Below, in pieces: positions 1 to 7,713 of a stretch of DNA of 64,000 nt. The stretch spans positions 248,001-312,000 of the forward strand of contig JAWKKG010000008.1 in the NCBI GenBank assembly GCA_041393395.1, given 5' to 3'. The number at the start of each line of letters is the position of its first letter. Within the stretch, counting starts at the first letter, position 1. The translations under genes and the position numbers were made by a program. The notes beneath the pieces are model-generated. The model worked only from the letters and a program-made list of their open reading frames with translations. It searched no databases and was not told the origin of the DNA. Origin of the DNA: JAGQIB01 sp041393395. Its GTDB lineage: Bacteria > ARS69.

Positions 1-1
1 T

Positions 2-1045
2 CCGCCGCTCCGGGACCGCGCGTACTACCTGGCCGATCTCGACGTGGCGTTGACCCAGGCATCGATCGCCGCCCTCGCGTCGCCGGACATCGCGCGCCCG
101 ACCGCGTCCGGAGGGCTGGAGCTCTCCCCGCTCTTCGAGTGGTACCGGGACGACTTCGAGACACTCGCCGGCGGCGTCCGTGGCTTCCTTGCGCGCTACG
201 GCGACGGACTCCCCGGTGGGAAGATCTCGTCGCTCGAGTACGACTGGTCCGTCAACGTCGCGGCGCCGGCGGGCGACACGGGGCTCCCCGCGGCGCGCGA
301 CCTCGCCTTCGATTCTCCGGCCGCACTGCTCCTGCCCGGCGAGTGGGAAATCAAGACCTTCCACAACGTGTACACGCAGACCGCGTACTTCGACGACGAC
401 GCGAAGCGCGTGGACGTCGGCGCCCGGCAGACCTGGTACACGGGCGACGTGGCCTTGCGCTGGGGGTATCGCCCGCGCGTGAACTTCCAGGGCGGTCTCG
501 TGCTGCGCGGCCTGGACGACGGCACCCGCGCGCTCGCGGACGAGAGCAGCCGCTTCGCCCTCTCCACGATCTTCCTCCGGGCGCAGGTCGCGCCGCTCAC
601 GTCCTCCGATCTCGTGATCGAGACCGGCGTGGAGGTACCGCTCGACGGATCGCTCACGGTGGAGGACTCCACGATTCCGCTCGACGTCGGCGCGGTGACG
701 GTGCGCGCGCAGATGGACCGCTTCCACCGACCCGACGTCTACGGCTACTACGAGCTCGGGATCCGCGCGGAGCGGCGCGAGGACGGCGGCGACGTGCTCT
801 CGTTCCCCGCGAAGGCGATCCTGCACTGGGTACCGCAGCGCGAGGTGACCCTCACCCTGCCGCTCGAGATCGCTCCGCAGCGGCTCGACGACGGCGGCTT
901 CGGCATGTACACCCAGGTCGGAGTGGGCGCGAAGTTCCGGCCGAGCCCGCGCCTGGAGCTGGAGACGATCGGGACCGTGTTCCCGTTCGGGTACAGCGCC
1001 GGGGCGGGCTGGACCGCGAACGTCGGCTTGCGGCGCGTGTTCTAG
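2..1045 (+). CDS. DUF547 domain / outer-membrane beta-barrel fusion protein (5' partial)
   Basis: The reading frame is open to the left edge, so the N-terminal part lies outside the window. The first residues (PPLRDRAYYLADLD), the SPLFEWYRDDF block and the terminal EYDWSVN are the hallmarks of the C-terminal half of DUF547 (family function unknown). A normal DUF547 protein ends at YDWSLN; here about 260 more residues follow. They alternate aromatic/hydrophobic and polar residues in strand-sized blocks (ALRWGYRPRVNFQGGLVLRG, VYGYYELGIRAERR, MYTQVGVGAKF) and end in NVGLRRVF, with a C-terminal Phe typical of outer-membrane barrels. I read this as a DUF547 module fused to an outer-membrane barrel. 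It converges on the apbE gene with about 50 bp between stops, so it is not part of that operon. DUF547 call fairly sure; barrel call inferred. Confidence 0.7.
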   Translation, partial: PPLRDRAYYLADLDVALTQASIAALASPDIARPTASGGLELSPLFEWYRDDFETLAGGVRGFLARYGDGLPGGKISSLEYDWSVNVAAPAGDTGLPAARDLAFDSPAALLLPGEWEIKTFHNVYTQTAYFDDDAKRVDVGARQTWYTGDVALRWGYRPRVNFQGGLVLRGLDDGTRALADESSRFALSTIFLRAQVAPLTSSDLVIETGVEVPLDGSLTVEDSTIPLDVGAVTVRAQMDRFHRPDVYGYYELGIRAERREDGGDVLSFPAKAILHWVPQREVTLTLPLEIAPQRLDDGGFGMYTQVGVGAKFRPSPRLELETIGTVFPFGYSAGAGWTANVGLRRVF

Positions 1046-1097
1046 GCGGACCGCGAGGCTCGCAGCTCGTCCTGCCGCCGCGAACCACGCCCCGTCG

Positions 1098-1928
1098 TCA
1101 TCGCAGGCACCAGGACGACACGCCCTGCTCGCGCAGGAACTCCTCGGCTTTCGCGCCCTGCAGCAGCGCGAGCGTCGCGAGCAGACCGGCCTCGGTGCAG
1201 TTGCCCGCAAGCACGGTGACGGACCGAGGTGCCTCGGGGACGGGCCAGCCCGTGCGGGGATCGAGCACGTGCGAGTAACGCACGCCGTCCCGCAGGAGAA
1301 AGCGGTTCGCGTCGCCGCTGGTGGCGAGCGCGCCGCTCGAGAGCTCGAGCTCCCGTTCGGCGTCTTCGGCGTGCTTGAGACTCTCGATGCCGACCCGCCA
1401 CGGGCGGCTGTCGCGACGGGGGCCGGAGACCGCGAGGTCCCCGCCGAAGTTCACGAGCACGGGCTCCCGCGTTCCCGTGCGCGCCAGCTCGAGGGCACGG
1501 TCCACGGCGTACTCCTTGCCGATGCCGCCGAGGTCGATCTCCATGCCCGCGGGGAGGACGAGGCGCGGCGACGTCCATTCGACCCGGTGCCAGCCGATGA
1601 GCGGCAGCAACTCCTCGATGCGCGCGGCGTCCGGCACGCGATCCGATCCGTCGAATCGCCAGGCCCGACGCAACACGCCCGACGTGACGTCGAACGATCC
1701 CCCGCTCAGGTGGTGACACCGAGCCGCGAAGTCCAGGAGACGTGCGGTTTCCGGATCCAACTCGAGGGGGCGGCCGGCGGATCGATTGATCCGCTGAACG
1801 ACGCTGTCTTCGCGGTACCGGCTGAACTTCGCCTCGATGCGCCAGGCTTCCCTCGAGACCGTCTCCAGCAGCGCGCTCGCGCGTCGGGAATCCCGATCCT
1901 CGATCAGGATCTCGCACGGGCTCGCCAT
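1098..1928 (-). CDS. apbE: FAD:protein FMN transferase (ApbE family)
   Basis: ApbE transfers FMN from FAD to a Thr/Ser of an extracytoplasmic target protein. Visible family features are the SPCEI opening, FSRYREDSVVQRIN, GGSFDVTSG, the EIDLGGIGKEYAVDRA block, VNFGGDLAV, SSGALATSGDANRF and SHVLDPRTGWPV, covering the whole catalytic core in 276 residues. ATG at 1928 is the only ATG, GTG or TTG start in frame before an upstream stop at 2061-2063, and it falls at the Met that normally lies just inside the mature domain. The usual signal or lipoprotein leader is therefore missing; an ATT at 2055-2057 would add about 43 residues but shows no ribosome site. It is the last gene of the TlpA-DUF4266-DUF3570 operon, 112 bp after DUF3570. 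The likely substrate is that DUF3570 barrel (see findings). Confidence 0.92.
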   Translation of the reverse strand: MASPCEILIEDRDSRRASALLETVSREAWRIEAKFSRYREDSVVQRINRSAGRPLELDPETARLLDFAARCHHLSGGSFDVTSGVLRRAWRFDGSDRVPDAARIEELLPLIGWHRVEWTSPRLVLPAGMEIDLGGIGKEYAVDRALELARTGTREPVLVNFGGDLAVSGPRRDSRPWRVGIESLKHAEDAERELELSSGALATSGDANRFLLRDGVRYSHVLDPRTGWPVPEAPRSVTVLAGNCTEAGLLATLALLQGAKAEEFLREQGVSSWCLR

Positions 1929-2040
1929 CGCGACGAACGTCCCGCGCCAGGCCGCCCCGCTGCGGCGGAGCGAAGTGCCGCGGCGGAGGCCGAGCGGCTC
2001 GTCGGCCGGGTCGGCTCCCGCTCCGGGCGGACGCGTCGGA

Positions 2041-3375
2041 TCAGAAGGCGAAGGAATAGCTCACCTGGGTCATCACCGCCGTGACCCGGGGAAACAGATC
2101 CTGCGAGACCTGCGACCCGAACGCGTCGGGCGGCGAGCTGTCTCCGCTCTGCACGTAGTAGCCCAACCGGACACCAAGTTCATGACCGGAGTACAGCCGC
2201 CGGGAGTACTTGACCGCGCCCGTCCACCCGTCGAACGCACCGAGGCGCGTGTCGGCGGACGCGAACGACGGCAGCGACTCGCCGTCGATCAGACTGTGGC
2301 GATAGAAGTCGGCCGCCGTCTGGGTGTACCAGCGAAGTTGCGGCTCCAGCGCGGTGTGCTCGCCGATTTCCAGGCGGTACCGGCCCTCGAACGTGTGCGA
2401 GCGGATTCCCCAGTCGTCCCACATGCGGCGGTACGACACGTCGAGCACGTCGCGGCCGAACGAGTGCTTGCTCTCGGCGTACAGCGACTGCTTGAAGCGG
2501 GTGTCCGGTCGGCTCTCGTAGCGGTAGTCGAGGGGATCGCCCGCGTTCGCCGTGCCCGGCGCGGCCGCCACCGTGATCAGCTTGTAAGGATCCGTGAGGT
2601 AGCCGGTGGCACGACTGACCGAGTAGTTGAGCTGGAGGATCGTGGTGCGGTTCAGCACCTGCGTGATGCCGAACAGGGCATCGGCGACCTGCTTGCCCTC
2701 CGAACCCTGCGGCACGCCCTCGCCCTCCTCGCCGTCGTCACGGCCGAGGCCGCCGGACGGGCCGGTCGAGATCACGTCCTCCGGTTCCGCGAGGTTCGCC
2801 GACACGAGGCCGAAAGGATCCGGCGTGCCCCCGAAGGGTCGTACGAGGTCCGCCGACCCGGACACGCCGATCGCGATCGTGGTGTTGCGGCGGAACAGAT
2901 CGCGCGCCAGCCGTGCGCTCACACCGGCCGAGAAGTAGTCGCGCTCCGTGGAGAGGTTCAGTCCGAGCGTGCTCGTGGTGAGGCGGCCGACCGGCAGATC
3001 GACACTGAGTGAGCCCGCGTAACGGGTGTCGTGGAACGAGTCGTCCAGCGGAGTCTGCCCGGGAGCGACGCGATACGTCGCCGTGCCGGACGGGCCCGTG
3101 AACGTCTGCGGCACGCCGGCCCGGAGGGCGCCGTTCGGCGAGGCGCCGGTCAACGCGTCCAGCGTGAAGCTGTAGCGCAGGACGCGTTCGCGGCTCAGCT
3201 GGCGGGTGAAGTCCGCGCGCGTCTCGAACGCGGTGACCCGATTCGGTTCGGTGTACAGCAGCGCCGAGGACGTCGCCTCCGTGGCGCGCGCCGGCGCGGG
3301 CGCCACTCCGAGCAGCGCGACGGTCGCCGCCGCGAGCCCGGAACGCAGCTCGGAAGACGGACGGCTCAGTTGCAT
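2041..3375 (-). CDS. DUF3570 outer-membrane barrel protein, candidate flavinylated protein
   Basis: 444 residues. A signal peptide (about 1-31, ending APARA-T) is followed by a beta-barrel-like protein that ends SYSFAF. Strand-like blocks (TTSTLGLNLSTERDYFSAGVSARLARDL, FEGRYRLEIGEHTALEPQLRWYTQTAADFY, HELGVRLGYYVQSGD) and the operon partners identify the DUF3570 family, of unknown function. Residues 73-79 read D-A-L-T-G-A-S, matching the ApbE-dependent flavinylation consensus (Asp, then Ser/Thr-Gly-Ala-Ser/Thr). ATG 3375 is preferred over ATG 3381: GGAGG ends 9 nt before it against only 3 nt before 3381. The start lies inside the DUF4266 gene (10-nt overlap), so translation is probably coupled. 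Family call strong; flavin attachment is inference. Confidence 0.85.
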   Translation of the reverse strand: MQLSRPSSELRSGLAAATVALLGVAPAPARATEATSSALLYTEPNRVTAFETRADFTRQLSRERVLRYSFTLDALTGASPNGALRAGVPQTFTGPSGTATYRVAPGQTPLDDSFHDTRYAGSLSVDLPVGRLTTSTLGLNLSTERDYFSAGVSARLARDLFRRNTTIAIGVSGSADLVRPFGGTPDPFGLVSANLAEPEDVISTGPSGGLGRDDGEEGEGVPQGSEGKQVADALFGITQVLNRTTILQLNYSVSRATGYLTDPYKLITVAAAPGTANAGDPLDYRYESRPDTRFKQSLYAESKHSFGRDVLDVSYRRMWDDWGIRSHTFEGRYRLEIGEHTALEPQLRWYTQTAADFYRHSLIDGESLPSFASADTRLGAFDGWTGAVKYSRRLYSGHELGVRLGYYVQSGDSSPPDAFGSQVSQDLFPRVTAVMTQVSYSFAF

Positions 3376-3620
3376 CCGCATCCGCCTCCGCCGAATCCCC
3401 GACCGCCGCTCGAGGCCTCCTTGCTGAAGTAGATGTGATCGTCGATCGCGTCTTCGGTCGCGTTGGCGCCGAGCTTCATCTCGGGACGCGCGAGCTGATC
3501 GCGGTCCCAGGCTTCCACCCCGAGCGTCGCGCAGCCCGACACGACGGGCACGGGACACAGGACCAGGGCGAGCAGCGCGATCCGCCCGAGCGAGCGCGGC
3601 CGGCGGCGCGGCGCGCTCAC
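3366..3620 (-). CDS. DUF4266 family small lipoprotein
   Basis: 84 residues. A positively charged N-terminus and hydrophobic stretch lead to a lipobox V-S-G-C, so the mature protein is a lipoprotein of about 54 residues. The mature part carries the DUF4266 signature: W-D-R-D-Q-L-A-R-P-E-M, then D-H-I-Y-F-S-K-E-A-S-S-G-G and the glycine-rich tail ending G-G-G-G-C-G-C-N. The start is GTG at 3620, overlapping the TlpA stop as GTGA; its own stop lies inside the DUF3570 gene. Function is unknown. The invariant-looking C-x-C tail next to a TlpA thioredoxin suggests thiol chemistry in the envelope, but that is inference. Confidence 0.88.
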   Translation of the reverse strand: MSAPRRRPRSLGRIALLALVLCPVPVVSGCATLGVEAWDRDQLARPEMKLGANATEDAIDDHIYFSKEASSGGRGFGGGGCGCN

Positions 3621-4201
3621 GATCCGGCTCCCGGGGAGTCTTCCCGATCCTGGTTCGCGAGCGCCGCCGCGACCTCGGCCTCGATCGCCGAGGCATCGCC
3701 GTCCCGGAAGCCGCGATGCTCCGCGAGCTTCTCCCCTTCCGGCGAGATCAGGAATCCGCTCGGCATCGCCTCGACGTTCCAGGCCTTCGCGATCTCGCCC
3801 TTCGGATCCCACACCACCGGGAATGCGGCCGGGTGTCGATCGAGGAACTTCCCCGCCGCCTTGCGGTCGTGGTCGACGTTCACGGCGATCACCGCGAGAC
3901 CGCTCTTTCCGTAGAGATGCTCCAGGTGCGCGAGCCACGGGAACGAGCGCTGGCAGGGCTCGCACCACGAGGCCCAGAAGTCCAGATACACGTACTTGCC
4001 GCGGTAGTCCTCGAGCCGGAAGTCGGCGGCTTCGATCGAACCGGGCGTCTCCGCGGACGGAGCGGAAGTGGCGGCGGTCCCCGGGGGACCGGCGGCTGTC
4101 GGCCCCGCGAGAACGGCGCCGGCCCACAGGGCGACGCCGAGAATCGGATGAGAGAAGGCGACGCGCCGACGAGGCGGCGACAGGCGTGGCGGGCGGATCA
4201 T
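3617..4201 (-). CDS. TlpA-like periplasmic thioredoxin-fold protein
   Basis: 194 residues. An N-terminal signal or anchor (basic stretch, then PILGVALWAGAVLAGPTAAG) is followed by a thioredoxin fold: YLDFWASWCEPCQRSFPWL carries the redox motif W-C-E-P-C, VIAVNVDHD is the next strand, and EAMPSGFLISPEGE contains the cis-proline loop. Family members are membrane-tethered or periplasmic thiol-disulfide reductases. It is the first gene of the four-gene operon and is coupled by a GTGA overlap to the DUF4266 lipoprotein, whose C-x-C tail is the obvious candidate substrate. A long leader with a 12-bp palindrome lies upstream. Start ATG 4201 is chosen because it gives a complete signal sequence. Confidence 0.88.
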   Translation of the reverse strand: MIRPPRLSPPRRRVAFSHPILGVALWAGAVLAGPTAAGPPGTAATSAPSAETPGSIEAADFRLEDYRGKYVYLDFWASWCEPCQRSFPWLAHLEHLYGKSGLAVIAVNVDHDRKAAGKFLDRHPAAFPVVWDPKGEIAKAWNVEAMPSGFLISPEGEKLAEHRGFRDGDASAIEAEVAAALANQDREDSPGAGS

Positions 4202-4362
4202 GCGGGCGGTCCTTCCCGGTGACGGCACCGGAGCGGGGGAAGTCCAGCCGGGGCGACGGACCGCCGATCGGATGCTCGGCGGAGGCGTCTCCCCGTCTAC
4301 TTCGGACCCGCGGGTCAGGTTCCCCCCGGCCGGCGGATTTCCTGGCGGCCGGCCGTCGCCTT
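4202..4362 (-). promoter_or_regulatory. Structured leader of the TlpA operon
   Basis: The 161-nt gap between the amidohydrolase stop and the TlpA start is rich in self-complementary sequence on the minus strand. A stem of CCGGCCG with CGGCCGG lies at about 4321-4353. The perfect 12-bp palindrome GACCCGCGGGTC is at 4305-4316, preceded on the minus strand by GGGGAACCT. No good -35/-10 pair was seen. The first hairpin may terminate the amidohydrolase transcript. The palindrome could be an operator or an RNA hairpin. It resembles only the GAACCTGA piece of the TPP riboswitch and lacks the rest, so no riboswitch class is assigned. Confidence 0.35.
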
Positions 4363-7300
4363 TCAGGGCTCCAGGCAGGACGGGCGGGGCGCCACCACCT
4401 CTTCCACGAACGGCCCGGCGGGCAATTCGCGCCGCGCGGGCTCGATCTGGGTCAAGGTGGCCGCGTCGAACAGGCGACCGTTCGCCATCACCCAGGTCAC
4501 GTCGGCGGAGCGGCGCAGATCCTCCGTGGGATCCCCCGCCACGATCGCGAGGTCCGCGAGGTGATCCGGGCGCACGCAGCCGATCTGGTCCTCGAGGCCG
4601 AGGGCGCGGGCTCCCATCCACGTGCCGCAGCGCAACGCCTCGTGCGGCGTCATGCCTCCCTGCTCGAACATCCACATCTCCCAGTGCACCGCGAGTCCCT
4701 GCAGCTGTCCGTGCGCTCCGACCTCCACGTTCCCGCCGCGGTGCAACACGTCGGCCGCGGTGCGCGCGAGCGCGAAGTGATGGAAGTCCTCTTGCGGTGC
4801 CTTCATGCGTCGACGCGCGCGCGGCACGAGTACGGACCGCGGCACGTAGCGCGCCACCCGCTCGACGCGCCAGACGTCGTCGACCATGTACCACCAGTTC
4901 TCGCCGAAGATGCCGCCGTAGCCCACGCCGAGCGTCGGCGTGTACCCCGAACCGAAGCGCGACAGGAGACGCAGCTCCGGATCGTAGAGCGGCGCGACGG
5001 GAATCGCGTGCTCCAGTGTCGTGTGTCCGTCGACGAGGTGGTTCAGGTTGTTCTGCAGCGTCGAACCGCCCTCCGGCACGACCATGACGCCGAGCGCGCG
5101 CGCCGCCTCGAGCACCATCTGTCGCTGCTCGCGACGCGGCTGGTTGTAGCTCTTGACGCTGAATGCCCCCCACGCCGCGGTCCGTCGGATCGCGGAGTCC
5201 GCGTCTTCGATCGAATCGATGACGGTCTTGAAGTCGCCCTCGGCACCGTACAGGATCGTGCCCGTGGACCACACGCGCGGACCGAGCAGACGTCCCTGCC
5301 GGACGAGTTCCGACTGCGCGAAGATCATCTGCGTGTCGTTGCTCGGATCGTGCGTGGCGGTCACGCCGTACGCGAGGTTCGCGAGGAACGCCCAGTTCTG
5401 CTCCGCGTACACGCGCTGATTGCTCGAACCGGTGTGCGCGTGCACGTCCACGAAGCCCGGAAGGATCGTGTGGCCGGAGGCGTCGAGCACGTGCGCCGAC
5501 GCGGGGGGCGTCAACGAACCCGCGGCGCCGACGGCCACGATCCGGTTCCCGACCACGTGGACGACGCCGTTCTCGATCCGCGAGAGATCGTCCATCGGCA
5601 GGACCGTGGCGCCGGTGATCCAGAGATCCGTCGCCGGAACGTCGGCCGGCTCGTCCCAGCCGAGGTTCGCGACCGGGACGTCGGTGCCCGGACGCTCCTC
5701 CGGCGGGTCCTCGCCGTCGCGATCCTTCCCGCCTTCTTCCCCGGCGGACTCGTCCCTCGGGAGCTCGTCCTCTCCGGGCTTCGCCGCCTCCTTCTTCGCA
5801 GCCGCGTCCCGGGCGGCCGCGAACACCGAGTCGACGTCGGCGGCGAACAACTCCGGACCGAGTTCCCAGTAGATCGTGCGCGAGTCCCCCGACCACACGA
5901 GGTCGCCGCCGCCGTGTCGAGACAGACGCGCCACCGGGACCGCCTTCATCTTCGCCGACACGTCGAGAGCCGCCGGCTGCTCCGGGAAGGGACAGACCCA
6001 GGTCTGCCAGAGCTCCTCGAATGCGAGCCACTTCTCGTCCGGAGAGAGAACGAGCTCGCGGGCGTACTCCGAGGTCGCGTGGTCCCGGCGATCCGAGCCG
6101 AGGAGATCCACGCTGGAGAGCACGGTGCGGTCCCCGTCTTTCCGCAGGAAACGGATCCGTTGGCCGTCCGCGCTGAAGGAAGGATTCGAGCCCTCCCGCG
6201 TGACGAGGCGCGGCTCTCCCTTGCCGTCGACGGGCGCGATCCAGAGTCCGGGGTCCTCGTCCCAGAGGCGGCCGCGATAGCGATCGCTGGTACCGCGCTG
6301 CGCGACGAGCGAGCGGCCGTCCGGGGACCAGGCGGCGCTGACCCAGTGCCCCGCGCGCGCGAAGACCGGGCGCTCCTTGCCGCCATCGATCGACGCGGTG
6401 CGGACCGTGCCGCCGGTGCGATCGTCCCAGGTGACGTAGGCGATGCGCTTCCCGTCCGGCGAAAGGCGCGGCGCGAAGCGGAACTCGGAAGAAGCGTCGA
6501 ACAGCGCCTTCGGTTCGCGGCCGGGCGCGCGACGCCAGAGCGTCCCGAGCGCCTGGAAGAGATACCCTCCGCGCCCGTCGGGCTGCGGCCAGCGGATGAC
6601 CTTCACCGGGAACGTGTCGGACGACACGTCCGGGGAGAACCGGACGGGCTGCGCCACCGCGAGCTCGACGTCCGCGCGGAACGGGATCGACGTCGGCGCG
6701 CCGGTCGCGACGTCCACGCGCCACAGTCCGCCCTGCGCCCAGAGGACGATCGAGCGACCATCCGGCGTCCAGTCGAAACCGGGATAGACGCCGAACAGCG
6801 CCCACGTCTCCTGCTGGTCGAGCGACAGGCCGTCCCACAGCGGACGGATCGCCCCCGTCTCGAAGTCGAAGAGCGAGAGCTCGCTGCGGTCATCCACCCG
6901 GCGCACGAACGCGAGCGTGGCGCCGTCCGGCGAGATCTCGGGACGCACCGCACCACCCACGACGTCCACGAGGTTCGTGATCTCGCCGGTTTCCAGATCC
7001 AGTCGCCGGATCATGTAGATGCGCGAGTTCGGATCCTTGTTGTACGCGAAGCTCGAACCGGGGGACATGTCCTCCGACCAGTAGGCGTACCGGCCGTCCG
7101 GTGACATGCACGGCTCGCCCGCGTCCATCTGGTCGTTCCTGCGCTTCGTGAGCTGGACGCCGTCGCCGCCCTCGGGGACCCGCCACATCCAGAGCTCGCC
7201 CGCACCCATGCTCCGCGTGCTCGTGAAGTGCTTCTTGGCGACGACCCAGGCCCCCGACGGGTGCCACACGCCGTTGTTCGGGAGTCGGTAGGTCTCCTTG

Positions 7301-7713
7301 GTGATCGCCGCGGCGCCCGTGCCATCGGCGTTCATGAGCCAGAGGTTCTCGCCGCCGCCGCGATCGCTCGTGAACAGGATCTTCTCGCCGTCGGGACTCC
7401 AGCGCGGCTGGATCTCCCACGGCACGCCGCCCGCGAGGCGCTCCGCTCGTCCACCCTCGATCGGCAACACGTACAGGTCGCCCAGCAGATCGAAGACGAT
7501 CCGGTCGCCGGACGGGTGCACGTCGAGCGACATCCAGGTGCCTTCCTCGGCCGCGAAACGGAGCGTGTCGTACGGAGCGCCGCAATCCGCGACGTTCCAG
7601 TCCTTCGCGCCGGCGGTCGGCGCGACTCCGATCCCCGTCGCGAGGACCGCTAGCGCAAGGGCGGAGAGGCCACGAGGTACTGCACGCTGAATCGCTGCCG
7701 CGGATCCGTCCAT
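4363..7713 (-). CDS. Secreted TolB-type beta-propeller / amidohydrolase fusion
   Basis: 1116 residues. A signal peptide (about 1-36) is followed by roughly 600 residues of TolB/WD40-like propeller repeats, recognisable as recurring S-P-D-G blocks (HPSGDRIVFD, RWSPDGEKILFTSDRGG, RLSPDGKRIAYVTWDD, AWSPDGRSLVAQRG). After an acidic linker comes a metal-dependent amidohydrolase domain from about residue 690. Its metal ligands are visible: H758-A-H760 in FVDVHAHTG, a Lys in FSVKSYN that would be carboxylated, His in TTLEHAIP, and His in VEVGAHGQ. This architecture is common in secreted imidazolonepropionase/prolidase-like hydrolases; the substrate cannot be told. The start overlaps the end of egtD by 64 nt, more than the coupled overlaps nearby, but no later start keeps the signal peptide. 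Confidence 0.85.
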   Translation of the reverse strand: MDGSAAAIQRAVPRGLSALALAVLATGIGVAPTAGAKDWNVADCGAPYDTLRFAAEEGTWMSLDVHPSGDRIVFDLLGDLYVLPIEGGRAERLAGGVPWEIQPRWSPDGEKILFTSDRGGGENLWLMNADGTGAAAITKETYRLPNNGVWHPSGAWVVAKKHFTSTRSMGAGELWMWRVPEGGDGVQLTKRRNDQMDAGEPCMSPDGRYAYWSEDMSPGSSFAYNKDPNSRIYMIRRLDLETGEITNLVDVVGGAVRPEISPDGATLAFVRRVDDRSELSLFDFETGAIRPLWDGLSLDQQETWALFGVYPGFDWTPDGRSIVLWAQGGLWRVDVATGAPTSIPFRADVELAVAQPVRFSPDVSSDTFPVKVIRWPQPDGRGGYLFQALGTLWRRAPGREPKALFDASSEFRFAPRLSPDGKRIAYVTWDDRTGGTVRTASIDGGKERPVFARAGHWVSAAWSPDGRSLVAQRGTSDRYRGRLWDEDPGLWIAPVDGKGEPRLVTREGSNPSFSADGQRIRFLRKDGDRTVLSSVDLLGSDRRDHATSEYARELVLSPDEKWLAFEELWQTWVCPFPEQPAALDVSAKMKAVPVARLSRHGGGDLVWSGDSRTIYWELGPELFAADVDSVFAAARDAAAKKEAAKPGEDELPRDESAGEEGGKDRDGEDPPEERPGTDVPVANLGWDEPADVPATDLWITGATVLPMDDLSRIENGVVHVVGNRIVAVGAAGSLTPPASAHVLDASGHTILPGFVDVHAHTGSSNQRVYAEQNWAFLANLAYGVTATHDPSNDTQMIFAQSELVRQGRLLGPRVWSTGTILYGAEGDFKTVIDSIEDADSAIRRTAAWGAFSVKSYNQPRREQRQMVLEAARALGVMVVPEGGSTLQNNLNHLVDGHTTLEHAIPVAPLYDPELRLLSRFGSGYTPTLGVGYGGIFGENWWYMVDDVWRVERVARYVPRSVLVPRARRRMKAPQEDFHHFALARTAADVLHRGGNVEVGAHGQLQGLAVHWEMWMFEQGGMTPHEALRCGTWMGARALGLEDQIGCVRPDHLADLAIVAGDPTEDLRRSADVTWVMANGRLFDAATLTQIEPARRELPAGPFVEEVVAPRPSCLEP

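Noticed and set aside
1929..2060. ApbE extended upstream to an ATT start
   Set aside because: No ribosome-binding sequence before ATT 2055-2057 and the added residues have no signal peptide; ATG 1928 kept with reservation.
4290..4330. Possible TPP riboswitch (GAACCTGA on the minus strand)
   Set aside because: The other invariant parts (CUGAGA and the GCGUAGGGA end) are absent.
3823..7104. Plus-strand open frame of 1093 codons opposite the amidohydrolase gene
   Set aside because: Composition is Arg/Glu/Val-rich shadow sequence with no domain; the minus-strand frame has signal peptide, propeller repeats and metal ligands.
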